Assembly (NCBI RefSeq): GCF_040095835.1
Contig: NZ_JBBMFT010000005.1
Coordinates: forward strand, 124,001-188,000
Length of the DNA stretch: 64,000 bases
Reading direction: 5' to 3'
DNA from: Flavonifractor hominis
GTDB lineage: Bacteria > Bacillota > Clostridia > Oscillospirales > Oscillospiraceae
Both the position numbers and the translations under genes were made by a program. Below are positions 48,732 to 57,301 of this stretch, one piece after another (positions within the stretch are counted from its first letter, which is position 1; each line of letters opens with the position of its first letter). The notes below the pieces were generated by a model. That model did not search any database. It saw only the letters and a list, made by a program, of their open reading frames with translations, and was not told the origin of the DNA.

Positions 48732-50135
48732 TTACCGGCGCCGGCGGCTGCCGGTGTACCGGGAGGAGCGGCCGCCGTAGGAATAGCCGCCCCGGCGGCC
48801 CCGGCGGGGCCGGAAGAACAGCTGGCGCAGGATGAGCACCACGATGACCACCAGGATGACCACCAGCAGCACCTTGACCCACAGCTGGTCAAAGAACTTC
48901 TGGATCCGGTCCAGCCGGTAGAGCCAGGGGTCCAGCTCCACCGACACGTTGGCCACCAGGGGAAGAGTGCCGTACTCCTGGCCGTTGTAGAGCGCCCGGA
49001 TGGTGCCCAGCTGCTGGCCCTCCTCGATGGGGGCCTCCACCGTCTGGGCGGGGATGGTGGTCTCAAAGGTGAAGTCCTCGGGGGAGACGTCGTTGGGCAA
49101 CAGGGCGGTCAGCTCCCCCTCCGGGCGCAGGGCCACGCTGTTGACCCCCTTGGACAGGGTAACCGCCACCTCGCCCACGTCCATCTTGGTGTCGTCCAGG
49201 ATGGTCTGGGTGGAGAAGTTGTCAAAGCCCCAGTCGAACAGACGGATGGTCTCGTCAAAGTAGATGAAGCCCTCGCTGCCGGTGGTGCCCGGCTCCCGCT
49301 CACAGCCCATGACCACCGAGATCAGGTCCCGGCCGTCCTTGCTGGCCGAGGCGGCCAGACAGTAGCCCGACTCGTTGGTGTGGCCGGTCTTGATGCCGGT
49401 GGCGTACTGGTACAGGTAGCCTGCCACGCGGAAGTTGGAGATCAGGGCGTTGGTGGAGCGGACGATCCGCTCCTCCGGGTGCATATTGGTGGCGGGCATG
49501 GTGTAGTTGAGGGAGGAGACGATGGTGCGGAAGGTCTCGTTTTTCATGGCCTGCTTGCACATGAGATAGATGTCATAGGCGGTGGTGTAGTGGTCGTCGT
49601 TGTGGTAGCCGTGGGTGTTGGCAAAGTGGGTGTCCTCCATGCCCAGCTCCGCCGCCCGCTGGTTCATCAGGGCCACAAAGTCCTCCACACTGCCGCTGAC
49701 CGCCTCGGCCATCACGTTGCAGGCCTCGTTGGCCGAGGGGATGAGGGCGGCGTACAGCAGGTCGATGATGCGCAGCTGTTCGCCGGCCTTGATGTCGGCG
49801 GTGGAAGCGCCCTCGCCGATGCCGGCGTGGAGATTGTCGCTGGCGGTGACCACCTGCTCCAGGCTCAGCTCGCCGCGGTCCACTGCCTCCAGGGTGAGCA
49901 GGCAGGTCATCACCTTGGTGATGGAGGCGGGGTACATCTTGTCGTGGGCGTTCTGCTCATAGAGGATCTCGTCGGTGTTGGGATCCACCAGAATGGCGGC
50001 CTTGGCGTCCACGTGCATGGAGGCCAGGATCTGGCTGCCGCCCGACTCCGCCTCCGCAGCGGAGGCAAAGCCGGCCAGCAGTCCGGCCAGCAGGGCGGCG
50101 GTCAACAAAAAGGATAGCAGGCGTGATTTTTTCAT
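48732..50135 (-). CDS. D-alanyl-D-alanine carboxypeptidase (DacF/PBP5 family)
   Basis: 467 residues. Signal peptide (1-26), then a class C low-molecular-weight PBP: SxxK as Ser71-Ile-Thr-Lys74 (PASITK), SxN as SAN in IPSANEAC, and KTG in GIKTGHTNESG. A PBP5-type C-terminal beta domain follows. Near the end is a membrane helix (VLLVVILVVIVVLIL) and an Arg/Tyr/Gly-rich tail (GGRSSRYTGSRRRR), unlike the usual amphipathic anchor. It trims the fifth residue of peptidoglycan stem peptides and may act in vegetative growth or spore cortex formation. Confidence 0.92.
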   Translation of the reverse strand: MKKSRLLSFLLTAALLAGLLAGFASAAEAESGGSQILASMHVDAKAAILVDPNTDEILYEQNAHDKMYPASITKVMTCLLTLEAVDRGELSLEQVVTASDNLHAGIGEGASTADIKAGEQLRIIDLLYAALIPSANEACNVMAEAVSGSVEDFVALMNQRAAELGMEDTHFANTHGYHNDDHYTTAYDIYLMCKQAMKNETFRTIVSSLNYTMPATNMHPEERIVRSTNALISNFRVAGYLYQYATGIKTGHTNESGYCLAASASKDGRDLISVVMGCEREPGTTGSEGFIYFDETIRLFDWGFDNFSTQTILDDTKMDVGEVAVTLSKGVNSVALRPEGELTALLPNDVSPEDFTFETTIPAQTVEAPIEEGQQLGTIRALYNGQEYGTLPLVANVSVELDPWLYRLDRIQKFFDQLWVKVLLVVILVVIVVLILRQLFFRPRRGRRGGYSYGGRSSRYTGSRRRR

Positions 50136-50154
50136 AGGAAACTCCCCATATCTG

Positions 50155-50163
50155 TGGTATAAT
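50155..50163 (+). promoter_or_regulatory. Extended -10 promoter of the comEA-like operon
   Basis: TGGTATAAT, 67 bp before the ComEA-like start, in the divergent gap with the carboxypeptidase gene. Confidence 0.5.
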
Positions 50164-50229
50164 GTATTATGTCTACTGTATTATAGCAAAGACCGGGCAG
50201 GGACGCAACGGGGAAGGCGGGTAGAAGAT

Positions 50230-50646
50230 ATGAAGATTTCCAGGCTGGAATTTGCCGCCGTACTGCTGGCGGCGGTGTGCGTGGCCTTCTCGGCGGGGTG
50301 GTTCCTGCGGGGGAACGCCGCGGCCCAGCCCGTGCGGGTGGAGAGCGAGCGCACCCTGGTCCAGTCCACGCCCCAGCTCCTGCCGGCCCCCACCGCCACG
50401 CCCCAGCCCCAGAGCAAAGAGGAGGCCCTGGAGAGTGGGGAGAAGGTGGACCTCAACACCGCCGGCCGGGAGGAGCTGATGACCCTGCCGGGCATCGGGG
50501 AAAAGCGGGCGGACGCCATCCTCGCCTACCGGCAGGCCAACGGGCCGTTCCGCACGCCGGAGGAGCTCACCGAAGTGGACGGCATCGGCGAGGGGATCCT
50601 GGAGGGGCTCATCGATTATGTGACCACGGGGGAGGATACGAGATGA
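50230..50646 (+). CDS. ComEA-like helix-hairpin-helix protein
   Basis: 138 residues: one N-terminal membrane helix (about 6-26), a Pro/Gln/Thr linker (about 40-65), then two helix-hairpin-helix motifs (LMTLPGIGEKRADAIL and TEVDGIGEGILEGL). This is the small ComEA layout; ComEA binds DNA outside the membrane during uptake. No comEB or comEC follows; instead the gene overlaps a response regulator by 4 bp. A DNA-binding envelope role unrelated to competence is possible. Confidence 0.82.
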   Translation: MKISRLEFAAVLLAAVCVAFSAGWFLRGNAAAQPVRVESERTLVQSTPQLLPAPTATPQPQSKEEALESGEKVDLNTAGREELMTLPGIGEKRADAILAYRQANGPFRTPEELTEVDGIGEGILEGLIDYVTTGEDTR

Positions 50647-51332
50647 AGATACTGGTCGTGGACGACGAAAAGGTGCTGGTCAAGGGCATCAAGTTCAACC
50701 TGGAGAGCGAGGGCTATCAGGTAGAGGTGGGGTACGACGGGGAGGAGGCCGTGGAGCTGGCCCGCAGCGGCGGCTTCGACCTGATCATCCTGGATCTGAT
50801 GATGCCCAAGATCGACGGGCTACAGGCCTGCATGCGCATCCGGGAGTTTTCCAATGTGCCCATCATCATGCTCACCGCCCGCAGCGAGGATGCCGACAAG
50901 ATCGTCGGCTTTGAGTGCGGGGCGGACGACTATATCACCAAGCCCTTCAACATCCTGGAGCTCAAGGCCCGGGTGCGGGCCCTGCTGCGCCGGGCGGGCA
51001 TGGCCGCCATGCAGCAGAAGGGCAACGGCAACCAGCTGACGGTGGGGCACATCGTGCTGGACCGGGACGCCCGGGCCGCCTGGAAAAACGGGCAGAGCGT
51101 GGACCTCACCGCCAAGGAGTTCGACCTGATGGAGCTGCTCATGCGCAACCCCGGCCGGGTGTACAGCCGGGAGAACCTGCTCAATGTGGTGTGGGGCTAT
51201 GAGTACGCCGGGGACTACCGCACGGTGGACGTACACGTGCGCCGCCTGCGGGAAAAGCTGGAGCTGGACCCCGCCAACCCCCAGTATATCCTGACCAAGT
51301 GGGGCGTGGGCTACTATCTCAAGAATGGATAA
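50643..51332 (+). CDS. OmpR-family response regulator
   Basis: 229 residues. Receiver (Asp7-Asp8 acidic pocket, phosphoacceptor Asp51 in IILDLMMPKIDG, Lys in ITKPFN) and winged-helix output (LTAKEFDLMELLMRNPGRVYSRE, then VDVHVRRLREKLE; patterns only). It resembles PhoP/ResD-type regulators. The start overlaps the ComEA-like stop and its end overlaps the kinase start by 8 bp, so the operon is tightly coupled. Regulon unknown. Confidence 0.92.
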   Translation: MKILVVDDEKVLVKGIKFNLESEGYQVEVGYDGEEAVELARSGGFDLIILDLMMPKIDGLQACMRIREFSNVPIIMLTARSEDADKIVGFECGADDYITKPFNILELKARVRALLRRAGMAAMQQKGNGNQLTVGHIVLDRDARAAWKNGQSVDLTAKEFDLMELLMRNPGRVYSRENLLNVVWGYEYAGDYRTVDVHVRRLREKLELDPANPQYILTKWGVGYYLKNG

Positions 51333-52779
51333 GCAGGGCGAGCGGGCCAGACGCGTGCCCTTCTGGCGCTCCATCCAGGCCAAATTCGTGCTGACCTACG
51401 CGGTCATCATCGTGTCGGTGCTGGTGTTTCTCAACACCTATCCGCTGCTCATCTCTCAGGAGCTCATCTACCGCTCCAAGCAGACCTCCATGCAGAACCA
51501 GGCCTCGGTGCTGGCCTCCGCCCTGGCCGGGCCGGAGACCCTCACCGCCGAAGGGGTGAGCCAGGTGGTCACCCTGCTCAATGTGGAGGCCAGCCGGGTG
51601 GTGGTCACCGGGCCGGGGGGCGTGATCCTCTACGACTGCCAGGAGGGCAGCCGGCGGGAGGATACCCTGGGCCAGTACGCCCTGTTCTGGGAGGTGGCCT
51701 CCGCCCTCCGGGGCAACGACGTGTTCCGTTCGGAGTACGCCGACGGCGCCTTCCAGAGCCGGGCCGCCGTGCCCATCACCTACCGCTCCATGACCCAGGG
51801 GGCGGTCTACCTCTACGACTATGACAGCGACCAGGGCGCACTGCTGCAGGGCATCCAGACCAATCTGGGCTCGGTCTCGGCGGTGGTGTGCCTGGTGGCC
51901 GTCGTCCTGGGACTCATCTTCTCCAAGGCCCTCACCCGGCGCATCGCCCTGCTGCTGCGGGCCATCCATACCGTGCGCCAGGGCGAATACAGCCACCGGG
52001 TGGACATGAAGGGCGGGGACGAGCTCAGCCGCCTGGCCGACGAGTTCAACGAGCTCACCGGCCGCCTCCAGACCACCGAGGAGGTGCGCCGCCGCTTCGT
52101 CTCCGACGCCTCCCACGAGCTCAAGACCCCCCTGGCCTCCATCCGCCTGCTGGCCGACTCCATCCTGCAGAGCGAGCACATGGACAGCCAGACCGCCCGG
52201 GAGTTCGTCTCCGACATCGGGGAGGAGGCCGAGCGCCTGACCCGCATCACCGAAAAGCTGCTCACCCTCACCCGCCTGGACACCGCCCGGCCGGTCCAGA
52301 CCGGCCCGGTGGACGTGGCGGCGGTGGTGGAGCGGGTGGAGCACATGCTCTCCCCCCTGGCCCGGGCGGTGGAGGTGGCGCTGGAGCTCCACCTCCAGCC
52401 CGGCTGCCTGGTGCGGGCCACCGAGGACGATCTGTATCAGGTGGCCTTCAACCTGATGGAAAACGCCGTCAAGTACAACCTGCCCGGCGGGACGGTGTGG
52501 GTCTACCTGACGGGGGAGGCCCACCGGGTGGTCCTGCGGGTGGAGGACAGCGGCGTGGGCATCCCGGAGGAGGACCTGCCCAAGATCTTCGACCGGTTCT
52601 ACCGGGTGGACAAGGCCCGCTCCCGGGCCGCCGGCGGCACCGGACTGGGCCTGTCCATCGTGTGGGACACCGTGCGCCAGCACGGCGGCAGCATCACCGT
52701 CCACCGGCGGGAGCCGGAGGGGACCTGTTTTCAGGTCTGCTTCCCCCGCTGGCAGGAGGAAGGAGGCGAGGGGACATGA
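51325..52779 (+). CDS. Sensor histidine kinase
   Basis: 484 residues. TM1 (about 20-40), an extracytoplasmic sensor of about 140 residues, TM2 (about 180-200), HAMP (200-250), HisKA with His264 in ASHELKTPL, and HATPase (N box NLMENAVKYN, DSGVGIP, GTGLGLSIVW). PhoR-like but without a PAS domain. It phosphorylates the preceding regulator. It overlaps the downstream lipoprotein gene by 4 bp. Signal unknown; the co-encoded GerMN lipoprotein suggests an envelope cue. Confidence 0.92.
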   Translation: MDKQGERARRVPFWRSIQAKFVLTYAVIIVSVLVFLNTYPLLISQELIYRSKQTSMQNQASVLASALAGPETLTAEGVSQVVTLLNVEASRVVVTGPGGVILYDCQEGSRREDTLGQYALFWEVASALRGNDVFRSEYADGAFQSRAAVPITYRSMTQGAVYLYDYDSDQGALLQGIQTNLGSVSAVVCLVAVVLGLIFSKALTRRIALLLRAIHTVRQGEYSHRVDMKGGDELSRLADEFNELTGRLQTTEEVRRRFVSDASHELKTPLASIRLLADSILQSEHMDSQTAREFVSDIGEEAERLTRITEKLLTLTRLDTARPVQTGPVDVAAVVERVEHMLSPLARAVEVALELHLQPGCLVRATEDDLYQVAFNLMENAVKYNLPGGTVWVYLTGEAHRVVLRVEDSGVGIPEEDLPKIFDRFYRVDKARSRAAGGTGLGLSIVWDTVRQHGGSITVHRREPEGTCFQVCFPRWQEEGGEGT

Positions 52780-53708
52780 AGCGCGCGGGATTGCTGGTGC
52801 TCACGCTCTGCATGCTGACCCAGGCGGGGGGCTGCGCCAAGCCCGCCAGCGTGGGCAGCAGCGGCACCAGCTACAGTATCTACTATTCCGCTCTGGGGGA
52901 CGAAAACGCCGAAAGCGCCGTGGCCTGCGAGACGCGGCTGCTTCGGGAGGAGGAGGACCAGGTGTCTGCACTGATGCAGGCCCTGCTCAGCCCGCCGGAA
53001 AACCAGACCCTCGCCTCCCCCTTCCCCGACGGGGTGCGCCTGCTGGACTGGGACCTGGCCGACGGACAGCTCCACCTGGACCTGTCCGAGCAGTTCGGCG
53101 GGCTCACCGGGGTGGACCTGACGGTGGCCGACGCCTGCCTGGCCCTCACCTTCTGCCAGCTGGAGGAGGTGGAGTCGGTCTATGTCACCGTGGAGGGCCG
53201 GGAGCTGCCCTACCGGGCCATCCAGCAGCTGCGGACGGAGGACATGTCCCTGTACGGCGGGGCGGAACAGCCGGTCTCCTTGGGGGTGAACCTCTGGTAC
53301 CCCAGAAGCGGGGAGGCCAACCTGGGGGTGGAGTACCGCCAGGTGACCAAGACCAAGGACGAGAGCCTGCCCCAGGCCGTGCTGAGCGCCTGGTGTGAGG
53401 GGCCCCAGCACGACAGCCTGGCGGCCTGCATGCCACAGGGCAGCCAGGTGCGCGCGGTGACCATGGCAGACGGGGTGTGCACGGTGGACCTGTCCCGGGA
53501 ATTCCTGGACGGGATGCCGGCCGATCAAACGGCCGGCCGCCTGACGATCTACGCCCTGGTGAACACCCTGGGGGAGCTGGAACCGGTGGACGCCGTCCAG
53601 CTGCTCATCGAGGGAGAACCGGTGGCGTCCATCGCAGGGGTGGACACCGGGGAGCCCATTGAGCCCGACCGGACCCTGGACCCGGACCTGGAGCCCGGGA
53701 CCTATTGA
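52776..53708 (+). CDS. GerMN-domain lipoprotein
   Basis: 310 residues from ATG at 52776, with GGAGG upstream. A short signal peptide ends in a lipobox-like AGGC (Cys20), so it is probably lipid-anchored. Two GerMN repeats are likely (about 40-155 and 170-290; SLGVNLWYPRSGEANLGVEYRQV starts the second, given as a pattern). GerMN proteins occur in spore germination (GerM) and beside PhoR-like kinases such as MtrB-LpqB. By analogy it may modulate the kinase just upstream. Its stop codon overlaps the promoter of the next gene. Confidence 0.85.
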   Translation: MKRAGLLVLTLCMLTQAGGCAKPASVGSSGTSYSIYYSALGDENAESAVACETRLLREEEDQVSALMQALLSPPENQTLASPFPDGVRLLDWDLADGQLHLDLSEQFGGLTGVDLTVADACLALTFCQLEEVESVYVTVEGRELPYRAIQQLRTEDMSLYGGAEQPVSLGVNLWYPRSGEANLGVEYRQVTKTKDESLPQAVLSAWCEGPQHDSLAACMPQGSQVRAVTMADGVCTVDLSREFLDGMPADQTAGRLTIYALVNTLGELEPVDAVQLLIEGEPVASIAGVDTGEPIEPDRTLDPDLEPGTY

Positions 53709-53733
53709 CAGCGGACCGGCACGGGTGTAGGAT
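53705..53733 (+). promoter_or_regulatory. Sigma-A promoter of the sulfhydrylase gene
   Basis: TTGACA, a 17-bp spacer and TAGGAT. The -35 overlaps the stop codon of the GerMN gene. Confidence 0.72.
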
Positions 53734-53768
53734 AGACAACAGTTTTACCAGGAAAGGAAGATCCGCCC

Positions 53769-55052
53769 ATGAGCGAGCAGCGCATGTCCACCAAGTGCAT
53801 CCACGCCGGCTACACCCCCGGCAACGGCGAACCCCGCAACATCCCCATCATCCAGTCCACCACCTTCCGCTACGCCACCGGCGAGCAGATGGGTGCGCTG
53901 TTTGACCTGGAGGCCAGCGGCTATTTCTACACCCGTCTCCAGAACCCCACCAACGACCACGTGGCCGCCAAGATCTGCGCCCTGGAGGGGGGCAGCGCGG
54001 CCATGCTCACCTCCTCGGGCCAGGCGGCTTCCTTCTACGCCATTTTCAACATCGTCTCCTGCGGGGAGCACGTGGTGTGCTCCTCCTCCATCTACGGCGG
54101 CACCTACAACCTCTTCGCCGTCACCATGAAGCGCATGGGCATCCACTTCACCTTCGTGGACCCCGACTGCTCCGAGGAAGAGCTGGAGGCCGCCTTCCGG
54201 CCCGAGACCCGGGCGGTGTTCGGCGAGACCATCGCCAACCCCGCCCTCACCGTGCTGGACATCGAGAAGTTTGCCAAGGCGGCCCACGCCCACGGCGTGC
54301 CCCTCATCGTGGACAACACCTTCGCCACCCCGGTGAACTGCCGCCCCTTTGAGTGGGGGGCCGACATCGTCACCCACTCCACCACCAAGTACATGGACGG
54401 CCACGCCAACGCGGTGGGCGGCGCCATCGTGGACTCCGGCAAGTTCGACTGGAACGCCCACGCCGACAAGTTCCCCGGCCTCACCACCCCCGACGAGAGC
54501 TACCACGGCGTGACCTACACCCAGCGCTTCGGCCTGGAAGGGGCCTACATCACCAAGGCCACCGTGCAGCTCATGCGGGACCTGGGCGCCATCCCCGCCC
54601 CCCAGAACTGCTACTACCTGAACATCGGCCTGGAGACCCTGCCCCTGCGGATGAAGCAGCACTGCGCCAATGCTCTGGCGGTGGCCAAGTTCCTGAAGGA
54701 CCACCCCAAGGTCTCCTGGGTGCGCTACCCCGGCCTGGAGGGCGACCCCTACCACGAGCGGGCCATGAAGTACATGCCGAATGGCACCTGCGGCGTGGTC
54801 TCCTTCGGCGTGAAGGGGGGACGGGAGGCCGCCTCCCGGTTCATGGCCGGGCTGGAGCTGGCCTCCATCGCCACCCACGTGGCCGACGCCAAGACCTGCA
54901 CCCTCCACCCCGCCTCCACCACCCACCGGCAGATGACCGATGAGGAGCTGGCCGCCGCCGGCGTCTCTCCCGACCTGGTGCGCCTGAGCGTGGGCATCGA
55001 GGACGCGCAGGACATCCTGGAGGATGTGGAGCGCGCTCTGGACCGGGTGTAA
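53769..55052 (+). CDS. O-acetylhomoserine sulfhydrylase-type PLP enzyme
   Basis: 427 residues, the length of O-acetylhomoserine aminocarboxypropyltransferases. Cys/Met-metabolism fold with the PLP lysine Lys207 in HSTTKYMDGH, TRLQNPTN near residue 55 and SSGQAASFYA. It makes homocysteine from O-acetylhomoserine and sulfide, or acts in related gamma-replacement or elimination reactions. It has its own promoter and terminator. Specificity within the family cannot be settled from sequence alone. Confidence 0.9.
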   Translation: MSEQRMSTKCIHAGYTPGNGEPRNIPIIQSTTFRYATGEQMGALFDLEASGYFYTRLQNPTNDHVAAKICALEGGSAAMLTSSGQAASFYAIFNIVSCGEHVVCSSSIYGGTYNLFAVTMKRMGIHFTFVDPDCSEEELEAAFRPETRAVFGETIANPALTVLDIEKFAKAAHAHGVPLIVDNTFATPVNCRPFEWGADIVTHSTTKYMDGHANAVGGAIVDSGKFDWNAHADKFPGLTTPDESYHGVTYTQRFGLEGAYITKATVQLMRDLGAIPAPQNCYYLNIGLETLPLRMKQHCANALAVAKFLKDHPKVSWVRYPGLEGDPYHERAMKYMPNGTCGVVSFGVKGGREAASRFMAGLELASIATHVADAKTCTLHPASTTHRQMTDEELAAAGVSPDLVRLSVGIEDAQDILEDVERALDRV

Positions 55053-55064
55053 GGACACAGACAA

Positions 55065-55103
55065 AAAAAGAAACGCGGAAGCCAGCGGCTTCCGCGTTCT
55101 TTT
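55065..55103. terminator. Bidirectional terminator between sulfhydrylase and GAPDH genes
   Basis: AACGCGGAAGCC pairs with GGCTTCCGCGTT around a 3-nt loop, with A-rich and T-rich flanks. Confidence 0.9.
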
Positions 55104-55111
55104 TCGGTCAC

Positions 55112-56125
55112 TTACTGATGGTCCACACCATACATATGGGTGATGAGATCCAGCACCTTGTTGGAGTAGCCGATCTCGTTGTCGTACCAGGAAACCACCT
55201 TCACGAAGGTGTCGGTCAGAGCGATGCCGGCCTTGGCGTCGAAGATGGAGGTGCGGGTGTCGCCCAGGAAGTCGGAGGAGACCACGGCGTCCTCGGTGTA
55301 GCCCAGGATGCCCTTCAGCTCGCCCTCGGAGGCGGCCTTCATGGCGGCGCAGATCTCGTCGTACTTGGCGGGCTTGGCCAGGTTCACGGTCAGGTCAACC
55401 ACGGACACGTCCAGGGTGGGAACACGCATGGACATACCGGTCAGCTTGCCGTTCAGAGAGGGGATGACCTTGCCCACGGCCTTGGCGGCGCCGGTGGAGG
55501 AGGGGATGATGTTGCCGGCAGCAGCACGGCCGCCGCGCCAATCCTTCTTGGAGGGGCCGTCCACGGTCTTCTGGGTAGCGGTGGTGGAGTGAACGGTGGT
55601 CATCAGGCCATCGGTGATGCCCCAGTTGTCGTGCAGAACCTTGGCGATGGGAGCCAGGCAGTTGGTGGTGCAGGAGGCGTTGGACACGAAGTTCATGTCA
55701 GAGGTGTAGGTGTTGTGGTTGACGCCCATGACGAACATGGGGGTGTCGTCCTTGGAAGGAGCGGACATGACAACCTTCTTGGCGCCGGCGTCGATGTGAG
55801 CCTGGGCCTTCTCCTTGGTCAGGAACACGCCGGTGGACTCCACCACGTACTCAGCACCAACCTCGCCCCAGGGGATGTCCTTGGGGTCCATGCAGGCGAA
55901 GAACTTCACGGTCTTGCCGTTGACAATGATGGCGTCATCGGTGTACTCGATGGTGCCCTTGAACTGGCCGTGCATGGTATCATAGCGCAGCATATAGGCC
56001 ATGTAGTCGGGGGTCATGAAAGGATCGTTGATCCCCACGAACTCGATGTCGGGGCGGTCGATGCCAGCGCGGAACACCAGACGACCGATCCGGCCAAAGC
56101 CGTTAATGCCAACTTTAATGCTCAT
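55112..56125 (-). CDS. gap: Glyceraldehyde-3-phosphate dehydrogenase
   Basis: 337 residues. N-terminal Rossmann fold (VGINGFGRIGR), catalytic Cys152 in SNASCTTNCLAP, His in TVHSTTATQ, and the C-terminal WYDNEIGYS. It oxidises glyceraldehyde-3-phosphate with NAD and phosphate in glycolysis. It stands alone here, not with pgk or tpi. The optimised codon use implies high expression. AAAGGAGAG precedes the ATG. Confidence 0.97.
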   Translation of the reverse strand: MSIKVGINGFGRIGRLVFRAGIDRPDIEFVGINDPFMTPDYMAYMLRYDTMHGQFKGTIEYTDDAIIVNGKTVKFFACMDPKDIPWGEVGAEYVVESTGVFLTKEKAQAHIDAGAKKVVMSAPSKDDTPMFVMGVNHNTYTSDMNFVSNASCTTNCLAPIAKVLHDNWGITDGLMTTVHSTTATQKTVDGPSKKDWRGGRAAAGNIIPSSTGAAKAVGKVIPSLNGKLTGMSMRVPTLDVSVVDLTVNLAKPAKYDEICAAMKAASEGELKGILGYTEDAVVSSDFLGDTRTSIFDAKAGIALTDTFVKVVSWYDNEIGYSNKVLDLITHMYGVDHQ

Positions 56126-56183
56126 AATGAATCTCTCCTTTGTTCTAAATGGCGTCTTAACTCGTTATTTCTAGCGCGCCTCC

Positions 56184-56212
56184 ATTATAGACTAATCTTT
56201 TCCGAATGAAAA
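56184..56212 (-). promoter_or_regulatory. Probable promoter of gap
   Basis: Minus strand TTTTCA, 17 bp, TATAAT, about 60 bp before the gap start. The weak -35 is the same hexamer and spacing as before the SLH hydrolase gene. Confidence 0.5.
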
Positions 56213-56306
56213 GAGGAAAAACGGAAAACTTACTGGGGAAACTGTATAAATTTACGGGCGAGTTATCGGTAAACGTAGTAGTTTCGACTTTATTCGACAA
56301 AATTCC

Positions 56307-56335
56307 TTGTGTAATCCACTATATTTTGGTATACT
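56307..56335 (+). promoter_or_regulatory. Promoter of the kinase-like gene
   Basis: TTGTGT, a 17-bp spacer and TATACT with an upstream TGG (extended -10), 63 bp before the start. Confidence 0.6.
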
Positions 56336-56397
56336 ATCGGTCAAGATATGTGCTAATGCACGAATTTATATATTTAAGGTAATAAGAGAGGTGCGCT

Positions 56398-57189
56398 GTG
56401 ATGGAGCCGTTGCCCAAGGACCTGGGGCTGCTGCTGGCAGAGCAGTTTCGGGAGCAGATGAATCACCTGTCTGCGGCGGTCCAGTTGTTGACGCCCGTGG
56501 TACAGGAGAAGGGGGGAGCCCAGTACGACCCCTATCTGGCCATTTTGCACCAGAGTCTGTACCGTATGATGCGTATGATCGGAAATCTGGAATATCTGGA
56601 GCTGCCGGAGGAGCAGGCCGCGCCCCGGGTCCGGACGCTGGACCTGGCGGGGCTGTGCCGGGAGATGGCCCGGCAGGTGGAACCGCTGGCGCAGCAGGCG
56701 GGGCTCCGCTTTTCTTATGAGGAGGAGACAGGCAGCCTGATCACCCAGGGGGACGCGGACCAGCTGCGGCGGGCCCTGCTGGAGCTGATCTCCAACGCCA
56801 TCCGGGCCGCCGGTAAGGGAGGGCAGACCGGCCTGCGCCTGGCGGTGCGGGGGGACCGGGCCACCCTGACGGTGTGGGACAACGGCCCGGGCATGTCCCC
56901 GGCCCAGCCCGAAGCGGCCGACCCGCTGCACCGGACGGGGGGCGTGGGACTGGGCCTGCCCCTGGCCCGGCGGGTGGCCGAAGGCCACGGCGGGGCGCTG
57001 GTGTTCGAGCAGCGGGAGGGGAGAGGCTCCCGGGCGATCCTCTCCCTGCCGGTGCGCCCGCCGGAGGAGAGCGGGATGCTCCGCTCCCCCCAGATGCACA
57101 CCGCCGCCAACGGCGGGTTTTCCGATGTACTCACCGTACTGTCCGACGTGCTGCCCTATCAGGCATTTCTGCCGGGCGACCTGGAATGA
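56398..57189 (+). CDS. Soluble histidine kinase-like ATPase
   Basis: 263 residues (GTG at 56398, ATG one codon later; AGAGGTG upstream). No membrane segment and no sensor domain. A short N-terminal helical pair carries candidate phosphoacceptor His23 (QMNHLSAAVQLL), but not the usual HELRTP box. The HATPase domain is complete: N box ELISNAIRAAGKG, DNGPGM, GVGLGLPLARRVAEGHGG. The last 40 residues have no homology I recognise. No response regulator is adjacent. It might phosphorylate an orphan regulator such as Spo0A, or act as an anti-sigma-like ATPase; both are inference. Confidence 0.8.
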   Translation: MMEPLPKDLGLLLAEQFREQMNHLSAAVQLLTPVVQEKGGAQYDPYLAILHQSLYRMMRMIGNLEYLELPEEQAAPRVRTLDLAGLCREMARQVEPLAQQAGLRFSYEEETGSLITQGDADQLRRALLELISNAIRAAGKGGQTGLRLAVRGDRATLTVWDNGPGMSPAQPEAADPLHRTGGVGLGLPLARRVAEGHGGALVFEQREGRGSRAILSLPVRPPEESGMLRSPQMHTAANGGFSDVLTVLSDVLPYQAFLPGDLE

Positions 57190-57195
57190 TGGCCG

Positions 57196-57240
57196 GCCGC
57201 CGGTCCTGCGACCACGCAGGACCGGCGGCTCTTTGTTTTG
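57196..57240 (+). terminator. Terminator of the kinase-like gene
   Basis: GCCGCCGGTCCTGCG, ACCA, then the complement: a 15-bp stem followed by TCTTTGTTTT. Confidence 0.85.
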
Positions 57241-57242
57241 CC

Positions 57243-57271
57243 TTGACTCAGCGGGCGGGGCGTGGGATAAT
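57243..57271 (+). promoter_or_regulatory. Sigma-A promoter of the CDF gene
   Basis: TTGACT, a 17-bp spacer and GATAAT, 30 bp before the start codon. Confidence 0.7.
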
Positions 57272-57301
57272 AATGAGAAACCTATTTTTGGGGGAACGGA
57301 T

